64,000 nucleotides of DNA from CAYZJR01 sp964503045 (GTDB lineage Bacteria; Cyanobacteriota; Vampirovibrionia; Obscuribacterales; Obscuribacteraceae), in contig CAZCZI010000009.1 of assembly GCA_964503045.1 (NCBI GenBank), positions 62,001 to 126,000 of the forward strand, written 5' to 3'. A program made the translations under genes and the position numbers. Positions 17,379-25,980 of the stretch are shown here, piece by piece; the stretch's first letter is position 1, and each line of letters opens with the position of its first letter. The notes beneath the pieces are model-generated. The model had not been told where the DNA came from. It saw only the letters and a list, made by a program, of their open reading frames with translations, and made no database searches.

Positions 17379-20300
17379 TCACACCCAACTAAGAGCAATC
17401 ACGTACCACATGAACAACAAGATGGTTGGCACGAGCACCCCCGCAAATGCCAGTAGTCGTTTTGCTGTTGTGTCGCAAAGTCTAACAACTACAAATGACT
17501 GTCCCAGAGACAATAGCCACAAAAGCCACAATCCACCGGGAATGCCAATCTTCATAAATGAGAGTACGCTGGCAACACCGGCGTCCTGCGTCATGTAGAC
17601 GCGGACAGGTGTTGGATCTTGCGTTTGTTCTGCTTTGTCTTTGAATTTCAAGAGTTCGTCTTGTGTAATGTTTTGTCCATCTCTTAGTTCGAGATAAAAA
17701 TACCTTCCAGGCTTGCTTGATGTAAGAAGCACGCCGTCGCGATCATATCCACGGATGAAGAAGCGTACGTAATCCAAGCAAAGTGCGGTTATTGCGCCTG
17801 GACGGGCGGCAGGCTGTCTTGGCCAAGCTGCACCACTGGCGGTGATTTGTGGTGTATTCGGTGAGGCGGCTCCCTTCGCCTGAATGAACGTAGGTAAGTC
17901 CGGTTTGCCGTTGAATGGGTTGGTGTAATAGAAGTTGGGTGCGACATCTTTCCACTTCTGTTCGTCGGTTGGATACGATTTGTGCTCTTTCATATGCCAG
18001 TCCGCAAAACCGGAATACCACCACATTTTTTTTGCAACATCGTTTTCGGGAGCTGTTCCTAGATACAAAGTCGAGCCGTCACTATCGATTATCCGATCGC
18101 CTTTGGCCTGGTACCAAATGTCTTTCACTCTTTGGCAGCCGGCCAGCAAGCGAACTGCTTCCATCCAAGAACCGCCTACTGCAAAATACTTAGCGGGCAC
18201 CAGCTTCCCTTCGTGCCAGTAATAGCAAACATTATCTTTGTCGAAGCGCAAACTCTTCAGTCCATCCACCGTTTTGTATTCGCGCCCGGTATACTCCGCT
18301 GATGCTTTCGCCTGCTCGGTGGCTGCGATGGTGCTGAAGAACTTTTGAGTGGTTCCCAGAATAATTCCGCAAACGAGAACTGTGATTCCAACCGTATTCA
18401 GAGCCGCGAGGAAGTCTTTTGACTTCATCAGTTCGTCGCTGCGAATTCGAGTCTCATCCTCGATTGGCTCGAGGCGTACTGCGACCTTGCCGCGCAGACC
18501 GATGCCGGTACGTTCTTGTGTTTGGCGTTTGTTTGGTGCGCCTGTGAGATCGACGGAGCGAGCATCTCCAGATTTGCGACGAATGATGCCGACATATGCA
18601 TTGTTCAATCTACCATGCAGCTCATGTCCGGGAGGCAGTATGTCGCCTGCTAGCTGCATAGCGCGCATGCAAAGCTCTGAACCTTGAGTCAGCTTGCCTA
18701 CAGTGCCGTAAGCACGCGCCAGATCTACGACCACATTTAGATATGTTTCGTCTGGCGTCTTCTCTAGAGTCGAGGCTAGCTGTTCAAACACATCCACTGC
18801 ATCTTCGGTTTTGCCTAGGAAGAAGTAGACATCACCGAGGTTTTTCATGCACGTGACGACGAGCGACTCTTCAAGATCTGCGCGAGTCTCCATGATTCCC
18901 AAAACTCGAAGATAATAGCGCTCTGCAACTTCGAACTGCCCGCGCTCGAACGCGTAATGTGCGCTCTTTATCCACTCGGAAAGATCGTCGGCTCCTGGCT
19001 CTTGCTGATACTCTGCAGCCGTCTGCGCCGCGCGATCGAATACTGTTTGCCTATTGGGATCCGAGGGTGTATCAATAAATTCCGGCTCGAACGTTTGTTG
19101 CTGAGGCGGTGGTTCTGCCGGTGGTGCATCTCGATTGAAGAGATTTTCCACTAACGGAATTGCCGGAATTCCTAGAAATGTCTTTCGGGGCTTAGCACCA
19201 GGCTCTGACGGAGGCTTGGGTTGTTCGTTCACCGCTTCGTTGCTGCCGAAAGTAGGCAAACCGAAGAAAGTTTTGCGAGCCTTCTGTTGCGGCGGTTGTT
19301 GATTTTGCGCGCCGGGATCGTTGGCAGTCAGTGAATTGTGCGCTCCCCACGAAGGAAGACCCAAGAAGGTTTTTCGAGGTTTTGATTTTTTCGTTTCTTG
19401 AGCAATATTTTGAAGCTGCTCCGGAGTATGAGTCACTTTGAATTCGTCATCTGCCAGTGCGCCGAACTCAGCAGATGTCTCAAGTGTCTTTTTGATTGCT
19501 GATAATCGCTGTTCTTGCGCTTGAATGATCTCCGGCGTGATTTGTGAAGACAGTGATGCCGATGCCGGTTGGTTAGACGGAGCTGGCGGCGCAGGAGGTG
19601 GTGGAGGAGGAGCTGGAGCTGGCGATGGCGACGGAGATGGCACCGATGGGGCTACATCCTCCGAGAAGAGATTGCGAAGATCTACCGCTTCTGTGGAAGA
19701 GTCGGACCGAGCTTCTGCCGGTGCCGGTTTGCTTGGCTCTTGAGGAGCCTGGGCTTCGTTGGTTCGGCGACGAATAAGCGAGCGTGATGTCGACTGATGA
19801 GATAGGTCCCGCGCTTTTGGAAGAGAGCTCGATACCGAATCGGCATCCTTAGAAAACAAAGTGCGCAGATCAACCGGCTCTTCTGTCTCAGGCGCTGCCG
19901 GCTGTTCCTGTTGAGTCTGAGAGTTGTCTGGTTCGGCTTGCGGTTCGTAATGCGGTTCGGAATGAGGTTGCGTATCGTAAGTTTGCTGTTGAGGATCATA
20001 GTAAGGCTGTTGCTGGGTGGCGAAACCTTGCTGAGGCTCGTAAGCCTGCTGCAAAGGAGCGTAGGCTTGTTCCAGAGGTTTTTCAGTTTGCTGTGGCGTG
20101 TACGGCTGCTGGAGAGGATCATATTGCTGTTGCGGATCATAAGCCGGCTGCGGCTCGTAATCAGGTTGCGCATAGGCTGGCTGCGGCTCGTAAGCAGGTT
20201 GCGGNNNNNNNNNNNNNNNNNNNNNNNNNNNNNNNNNNNNNNNNNNNNNNNNNNNNNNNNNNNNNNNNNNNNNNNNNNNNNNNNNNNNNNNNNNNNNNNN

Positions 20301-21435
20301 NNNNCTGGTAGGGTTTGTACGGATCGTACGGCGGTTCTTCTGAAGAAGTCTGTGCAATTGGTTGAGACTCGCCTATCGGCATGTCTTGCAGCTGCGACTC
20401 CAGAGGAGGCAGGGTTGTCTCAAGGGGCGGAGCCCATTCGGTTGCGGCAGGCGGAGCTTGAGATTCGGGTGATTGAAGTTGTGCAGATTGACTGAGCTCG
20501 CGTTTTGAAACCACCGCACTGAGAATCGGCGGTGAAGCGGCATCGGAAGGCGGTGGTGCTGGAGTCGGTTCGGGTTCTGGAACGGATGGAGCTGCTGCTG
20601 CCGCATCTAATGCCCATTTTGGAGGTGCGGAGATGATTGGTGCTGGCACCATTGATGGTGCGTTCGCTAGGCTCTGAGCATTAGGTGCAGTTGGAGCAGG
20701 TGCGGCCCATTTCGAGATTTCAGCGGCTTGAGGAATGGCTTCAGGGGGGTGAGGCAGGGAAGTGAATTGAGGTATCGGTTCTGCGGCTTGGACAGCAGGT
20801 TCGGCTGCCTGAGGCATCGGTTGAGCTAGCACTACCTGTGGAGTCAGGCCTTCCTCCTCTAGCGCTGGTTGAATTGCAGCAGGTTGTTCGTCTGGCGTAG
20901 CCTGTTTAGCTGGAGCTTGTTCGGCTTCCTGTTGAAGTTTCAGAAGAGCTTGTTCTTGTGTTCGTTTTGCCGCGGCTTCACTAAGGGCAAAAAATGGATT
21001 TAGTTTGGTTTGGGACGAGGTCGGCTTCGGCGGGGCGGCAGAATCTGAAGTGTCCAATAATTGTTGCGGCGCCCAACTCGAAGGTTCTACCGCGGGTGCC
21101 GGAGCTGAAGGAGTCGTGCTGGTATCGATTTCCGTGCCTGCGGCAGCTTGAAAAGCTGTTGCGGTGTCAACAGCAGTTGCAGGAATTGGAGCGGTCTTGA
21201 CGCCGCCAACACTAGCCTCGGCGGCAGCTGAGGTCTCTTGGTCGTCAATAATGTCGGCAATATCGAGCATGAGCTTGCCAAGATTGGCAAGGTCTTCTTT
21301 CTCTTGTTCGGCGGCAGACTTTTGAGGAGCGGGTGTGGATTGAGAACCGTTCCCCTCCTGATCCTGGGTGGCACCGCCTTCGCCGGGGCTGGTGTTGTCT
21401 GGGTCGTTGTGTTGATCTGTCTGTCCGCTTGTCAT
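17379..21435 (-). CDS. Long repeat-rich membrane scaffold protein with TPR-like region, split by an assembly gap
   Basis: I read this as one gene of more than 1300 residues. The two sides of the 100-N gap are in different frames, but the gap length is arbitrary and the flanks are both Pro-, Gln- and Tyr-rich. The N-terminal 370 residues are disordered and contain four Trp-Ala motifs (SWAP, KWAA, KWAL, EWAP). After the gap come a Y-P-Q repeat region, two DLRxLFSxD motifs, and three RKTF(L/F)G(L/I)P motifs at 19150-19385. A helical TPR-like region follows (about 19000-18560), then a membrane helix (GITVLVCGIILGTTQ), a globular domain, and two C-terminal membrane helices. The function is unknown; a scaffold that recruits partners through repeated short motifs is inferred. 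The start at 21435 is the first ATG of the open frame. Confidence 0.75.
20205..20304. other. Assembly gap of 100 N
   Basis: A run of exactly 100 N is the standard placeholder for a gap of unknown size. It falls inside the Pro/Gln/Tyr repeat region of the 17379-21435 gene, where repeats probably broke the assembly. Confidence 0.98.
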
Positions 21436-21581
21436 ACTCTGATGCTTCGACAGTTACTCCTTGCCACCCCTTACATTCCCTGAAATGGACGATGATCACT
21501 CTTATGAATACAACATATGAAAGATAAATTCAGACACTCAGCTTAATTCGCACGTAATCACCGTGGCTGGGCACATAAAAG

Positions 21582-23585
21582 TTGATCCTAGAGGAATCGC
21601 TTCTGCAGAAAGTTAGATATTTGCTTAACTGGAAAAGCTGGTGCGTTGGGCTTGGGCTTCAATTGCCTGTAGTTGGATTGCTCTGGTATTTCTTTTCGTT
21701 TGAAAGTAAGCAAGCGCTCGAAATGTATGCCGCCCTTGGGATGCCGTCGCTCATTTACAACGAAGCAGTACTGTCGCAATCGCGTTTGCCTTCCATGATG
21801 GCTACTGCCGGCGTGCTTTTGGCGTTGTTTTATGTGAGCTACTTGTCTCGAATAACTTTGCCGCTGAAGAGGAGCTTAGTCGAGTTTATCGCAATCGCGC
21901 TTATCTTGCAGTTCTCGTGCGCTGTTATGGCGTTGCAAATTCCTGGGTCGATGGATGATCCCTTCATTGACTATCGCTACGTGTTCAATTGGATTCATGG
22001 CATAAGCTTTGACTTCAACCCAGGCGAGCGCATCATGGGTTTCACTTCGCACTTACATTTGTTGCTTCTCTATCTCGGTGGTCTGTTGATGCCGAATCTG
22101 GATCTTGCAGCAGTGTCCCAGATGATCAACATCTTCTTGCGCACTCTGTGCGCCTTGGGCGTGTTTGTTCTAATGCGAGAATCGGTTGGTCCGCTTCTGG
22201 CAATTCTGTCGGTTTATTTGTTTGCAGCCAGTCCGTACGCTGTTCAGCAGGTGATTGTCGGCAAAGAGGCTTCGCTGATTGAGTTTTTGATCGTTACATC
22301 GCTTGTCGCCCTCAAGCGCGGGAAGAGCCGCTTGTTTGCTTGGGCTGCGGCGTTGCTGAGTCTTACGCGACCTGAGGGTTTTCTCTACCTGTTTGCTGCG
22401 CTGCTCAAGACTCGCGATTTATGGCGAGACAAAAAGATACTCGCTTTGACGTGGGCGCCGCCTTTGGCACTCGTGGCGGCCTGCTATGTGTTTTTGTTTT
22501 GTTACTTTGGGACAGTCGTGCCTCATGGCTACATCGGCAGATCTCACATGTTCCACACCTTCCAAGATCTGCCTGACTATGCCGGTCACTTTGTGACACT
22601 TTCAATTGGAACTGATACGCTCGGGCATCTTCTTTCCAGTTGGTTGTCGCCCGACTTTCAGGCGGCCTCTGCTTGGACGGTGCAGGGAATCTTTGTTCTT
22701 GTTCTGTTACGTGAGTTGAGTCGTGAAATTGGATGGCTGAGATTTTACAACGTATCTGTATTGCTCTTGGCTGGGTGTTTTATCGCCTTCAATCCTTGGA
22801 TGTTCAATTGGTACTACGGGTGGTTCTCCCTTATCTATGTATTTCTGGTACCACTTATTGTGAGGAAGATTTGGAGGTTTTTGAGAGAGTCTAAGTCGCT
22901 GGCTGTCAAAGCGCTCTGCACCTTTGTCTTGACGATAGTGATTGTACCTGCGTTTGCTCGGCTGCCTCCGGCGCGACTCTTCGAGATCGGTTTTTGGAAC
23001 CCACCCGCGTTAGTCAAGCAAGCGCAACGTGCTTTCTTGTCGTCGTTGTATCAATATTCGCAGGATAGAGAGCGTTTGGTTGCGTACGTTCATGCTGCTC
23101 GCGATCTGGGCTCGATGCGTCGTGACTGGGGTGTGGTTGCGGCTTTCGAACCCGGTGTGTTTGCGTATAATCTTGGTTGCAGCGCGCCTGGTTATAAGGT
23201 TGTCGACTTGGGTGGTCTACTTGATGATCGCATGCCAAAGTATTATCCGACTCCACCAAATCAACGAACGCTCTTGCCTGTTTGGTGTTCTGTGCCAGTG
23301 CGGGCTGTGCTTGAGCTAAGACCCGACTACGTCTTATTTAGTGATGCTTTTGCCGACAACGGGCTTTTGAAAAGCAGGGAGTTTCTGTCGGAGTACAGGC
23401 TCATTGCCGCCTATGCAGCAAGAAATTGGGGGGGCAAAGGAGTGTTGGTCTACGTGCGGTGGCAACGTCCACAGCCGCGTCCACAGCCGCGTCCACAGCC
23501 GCGTGCAATAGAGCTGAAAAAAGCGAGTCTTCCTTTTGGCGCTGTCGAAATTCAACAGACCTTTCGCCGCGATGAGAGGTCGTGA
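21582..23585 (+). CDS. GT-C fold polytopic membrane glycosyltransferase (AftB-like motif), copy 1
   Basis: This 667-residue protein has about eleven membrane segments and a soluble C-terminal domain. Near residue 130 it carries DPFIDYRYV and then NPGERIMGFTSHLH, close to the D-D-x-x-x-x-Y-R-Y...NPGERVxGxTxPLW signature of GT-C enzymes such as arabinofuranosyltransferase AftB. It probably moves a lipid-linked sugar to an outer-surface acceptor; donor and acceptor are unknown. TTG 21582 is the first start in frame and is uncertain. The C-terminus ends with three Pro-Gln-Pro-Arg units from a 12-base tandem repeat. Its stop overlaps the start of the next gene by 4 bases. It is a paralogue of the 25981 gene. 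Confidence 0.75.
   Translation: MILEESLLQKVRYLLNWKSWCVGLGLQLPVVGLLWYFFSFESKQALEMYAALGMPSLIYNEAVLSQSRLPSMMATAGVLLALFYVSYLSRITLPLKRSLVEFIAIALILQFSCAVMALQIPGSMDDPFIDYRYVFNWIHGISFDFNPGERIMGFTSHLHLLLLYLGGLLMPNLDLAAVSQMINIFLRTLCALGVFVLMRESVGPLLAILSVYLFAASPYAVQQVIVGKEASLIEFLIVTSLVALKRGKSRLFAWAAALLSLTRPEGFLYLFAALLKTRDLWRDKKILALTWAPPLALVAACYVFLFCYFGTVVPHGYIGRSHMFHTFQDLPDYAGHFVTLSIGTDTLGHLLSSWLSPDFQAASAWTVQGIFVLVLLRELSREIGWLRFYNVSVLLLAGCFIAFNPWMFNWYYGWFSLIYVFLVPLIVRKIWRFLRESKSLAVKALCTFVLTIVIVPAFARLPPARLFEIGFWNPPALVKQAQRAFLSSLYQYSQDRERLVAYVHAARDLGSMRRDWGVVAAFEPGVFAYNLGCSAPGYKVVDLGGLLDDRMPKYYPTPPNQRTLLPVWCSVPVRAVLELRPDYVLFSDAFADNGLLKSREFLSEYRLIAAYAARNWGGKGVLVYVRWQRPQPRPQPRPQPRAIELKKASLPFGAVEIQQTFRRDERS
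23466..23501 (+). repeat. Three perfect 12-base tandem repeats within a CDS
   Basis: The unit CGTCCACAGCCG occurs three times in a row and encodes Arg-Pro-Gln-Pro. The repeat is in frame, so copy-number change would lengthen or shorten the protein tail without a frameshift. Confidence 0.9.
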
Positions 23586-25198
23586 TTTTGAACGAGTCAA
23601 CGAGCAATACACCTCAGGAAACCAAGCAATCTACTCGCCGTGCCGTGATAGTCGTGTTGGTTGTCACCCTTCTTATGCTGGGGGCACAACTGAGGTTTCA
23701 GCAACTAACGAGGCCGGTGGTTTGGAATGACGAGGCCCTAACGCTGCAGCACGTCGCCGGCTACGGCATAGGTTCGAGAATGGTATTGGCCAATCGCATA
23801 ACAACGGCGCACGACTTGACGGAAATTCTGCAATCACCCACTGGCGGCAATGGATTGAAGGGCATTGTTTCTTCGCTGGCTTACTACGATCCAAACCACA
23901 GTCCACTCAACTATTTCGTGGTTTGGATCTGGGGGCAAGTGTATGGTGATCACACTTACGATCAGTTGAGGATTCCTGAGGCATTCTTTGGAACACTTGC
24001 GATTCCTGCGGCTTTTTGGCTGGGATTGGAGCTGACCGGTGCGTTTGAGTGTGCATTGTTGATGGCTGTTTTTGTTACTGTGTCCCCAATGGCCCTGCAT
24101 CATTCGCGAGAAATTAGAGAGTATTCCCTCTACTTTCTCATGCTTTTTTTGAGCATGGCAAGTTTCCTGCGAGCATACAGAACAGACAAGATTCGTGATT
24201 GGATACTCTACGCTGCTATTTTGACCGTAGGCTTGTATTCGCACATAATGCTTGCACTTTTGGCTGTGAGCAACTTTATCTACACTGTCATTGATTCCAA
24301 AGGCAAATTTCTCACGGGAAAACCACTGAGAAATTTATTGTTTACTTTTGCGGCGGTCATGTTGTTTTCTCCTTGGTTGTCTGTGTTTTTCAACAATCTG
24401 AGCGCTGCTGAGCAAGGATCGAAGTGGATGAGCGAGCGAATTCCATTTTTCCCCGATCTTCTAAAAGCCTGGATACAGTGCCCAGTTGCAATGTTTGTGT
24501 ACATTCCCACATTTGATTTGGGAAAAGTTTTGATCTACGTGTTCTTTGCCATTTTTGTTGGATGCACAATCTACGTTTGCATGAGCCAAAAACAAATCGC
24601 GAAATACTTGATTATCACATTTGTTGTTTGTGCTTGTGTCATGTTTCTGCAAGATGCCATATTAGGTGGGAAGAGATCGATGTACCCAAAATACGTTGCG
24701 GCTGCCCCCTTCGTGGGATTGACGCTCATCAGCGTAGGGCTCTGGCGACTGTTTCAGCATGAAAAACTCTTTTTCAAAACAGCGGCAGTCGTGGTGGCAC
24801 TTGTGGTGCTCGGGCTGGAGTCTTTCCTGGCGGTTGAACGCCTCGGTGACCCGGAGCCTACCACTATGGGGCAAATTAAGTTGCATGAGATTGCGGACTT
24901 TATCAACTCGAAAGAAGAACCGCTTGTTGTCTCGATGGAGGGTCCTAAGTGGACAAACTTCACGCAACTCCTGTCACTTAGCCATATCTTGAAGCCTCAG
25001 ACAAAGATCATTTGGTTTGACCACAAACCAGTTCTCTCGCTTTTGCCGGAAGACTGCAAGTCGTTCTACCTGTACGACCCGCCTGACGAGCTAAAAACAG
25101 CGGTCGAAAAGATGAACTTTAAAGTGGAAAGCCTTAAACCATTCGCACTCTTTCAAGCAGTGAAGGTCGAGAAGCCGGCACAGGAAAAAGATGATTAG
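23582..25198 (+). CDS. GT39-type (ArnT/PMT-like) membrane glycosyltransferase
   Basis: This 538-residue polytopic protein shows the hallmarks of family 39 and PMT_2 proteins: a membrane segment, then VVWNDEALTLQHV (the acidic D-E pair of the first external loop), and later HHSREIREYSLYFLM, a typical E-x-R-x-Y segment. About eleven membrane helices follow, with a short external C-terminal domain. Such enzymes use polyprenyl-phosphate sugars. The GTG start at 23582 overlaps the stop of the preceding GT gene in a GTGA arrangement, so the two are translationally coupled and probably act on the same glycan. The stop overlaps the convergent TPR gene by four bases. Confidence 0.82.
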   Translation: MILNESTSNTPQETKQSTRRAVIVVLVVTLLMLGAQLRFQQLTRPVVWNDEALTLQHVAGYGIGSRMVLANRITTAHDLTEILQSPTGGNGLKGIVSSLAYYDPNHSPLNYFVVWIWGQVYGDHTYDQLRIPEAFFGTLAIPAAFWLGLELTGAFECALLMAVFVTVSPMALHHSREIREYSLYFLMLFLSMASFLRAYRTDKIRDWILYAAILTVGLYSHIMLALLAVSNFIYTVIDSKGKFLTGKPLRNLLFTFAAVMLFSPWLSVFFNNLSAAEQGSKWMSERIPFFPDLLKAWIQCPVAMFVYIPTFDLGKVLIYVFFAIFVGCTIYVCMSQKQIAKYLIITFVVCACVMFLQDAILGGKRSMYPKYVAAAPFVGLTLISVGLWRLFQHEKLFFKTAAVVVALVVLGLESFLAVERLGDPEPTTMGQIKLHEIADFINSKEEPLVVSMEGPKWTNFTQLLSLSHILKPQTKIIWFDHKPVLSLLPEDCKSFYLYDPPDELKTAVEKMNFKVESLKPFALFQAVKVEKPAQEKDD

Positions 25199-25926
25199 CC
25201 GCCCTTCCAGAGTTCTAAGTCATGAATGTCTTTGTGGAGCTGATCATACTTTTCTGTTTCGATATCGAGCAACGCTTTATAGTTGCGAATGAGTTGTCCC
25301 AATTCGGGATTCTTTGTGTTTGAAGCTTTGAGATTGTCGGCCGCCTCGCTCAAAAGTTTTCTAGCCTTGTCAAAACTCCATTGTTTGACCTGCACTTTAT
25401 CGGAGTATCTGCCCTGGGTCATATACATGGCACCAAGATCTGAAAGCGACTGCGAAATACCGGAAACATTGTTATCTTCGCGACGCAATTTTAATGCTTC
25501 TTCGTACTTTTCTTTTGCTTTGGCAAAATCCCCGGAATCTTTTTGCAAGTCGCCCATTTTCGTCAAGCAAACAGCAACATCTTCACGTTGTTTCGGATCG
25601 ATCAAGAGCAGGGCTTGATCGTACTGCTCTGACGCCTTATCCCACTTGCAGGCTCCGTGGTAAAGCTCTGCCAGTTCCATCAAAAGTGGATACTTCTGTG
25701 TCGGCGCCGCATCTGGACCAAGATTCTTGATTTTTGTTTGGATTTCACTTTCCTTTTGATCGATTTTGTAGGGTACATGCGTAGTTTGGTCATGCTCCAG
25801 CCCGATCATTCGCACCAGCGCGAGTGCTGCAACTACCGCCAAAAGGCAAGACGTGAGTCGGTTGCTAGTCCACTTATTGCCGGTTGATTTTTCTTGAGTC
25901 AAAACCGTAGCTCGCTTTGATGTCAA
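25195..25926 (-). CDS. Membrane-anchored TPR protein
   Basis: From the TTG at 25926 this is 243 residues. A hydrophobic segment (LTSCLLAVVAALALVRMIGL) near residues 25-44 anchors it, and the rest is made of TPR helices (LMELAELYHGACKWDKASEQYDQALLL, then CLTKMGDLQKDSGDFAKAKEKYEEALKL, then SDLGAMYMTQGRYSD). The frame is open to an ATG at 26025, but that start would lie inside the divergent GT gene. TTG 25902 is another possibility. Lying between GT-C genes, it may hold a glycan-assembly complex together, but the strand differs and this is only a guess. Confidence 0.72.
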   Translation of the reverse strand: MTSKRATVLTQEKSTGNKWTSNRLTSCLLAVVAALALVRMIGLEHDQTTHVPYKIDQKESEIQTKIKNLGPDAAPTQKYPLLMELAELYHGACKWDKASEQYDQALLLIDPKQREDVAVCLTKMGDLQKDSGDFAKAKEKYEEALKLRREDNNVSGISQSLSDLGAMYMTQGRYSDKVQVKQWSFDKARKLLSEAADNLKASNTKNPELGQLIRNYKALLDIETEKYDQLHKDIHDLELWKGG

Positions 25927-25980
25927 TATTGATATCGATCCACTCGTCAAGTATTTATAACACACCAACTCATCTAATTT

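Noticed and set aside
19525..19787. Gly-, Arg- and Trp-rich plus-strand frames within the scaffold gene
   Set aside because: They are the complement of Pro-rich codons of the minus-strand gene and lack ribosome sites.
19970..20170. Short repeats in the Tyr/Pro/Gln region as a possible CRISPR array
   Set aside because: Units are of uneven length, in frame, and translate to a degenerate peptide repeat. There are no unique spacers or cas genes.
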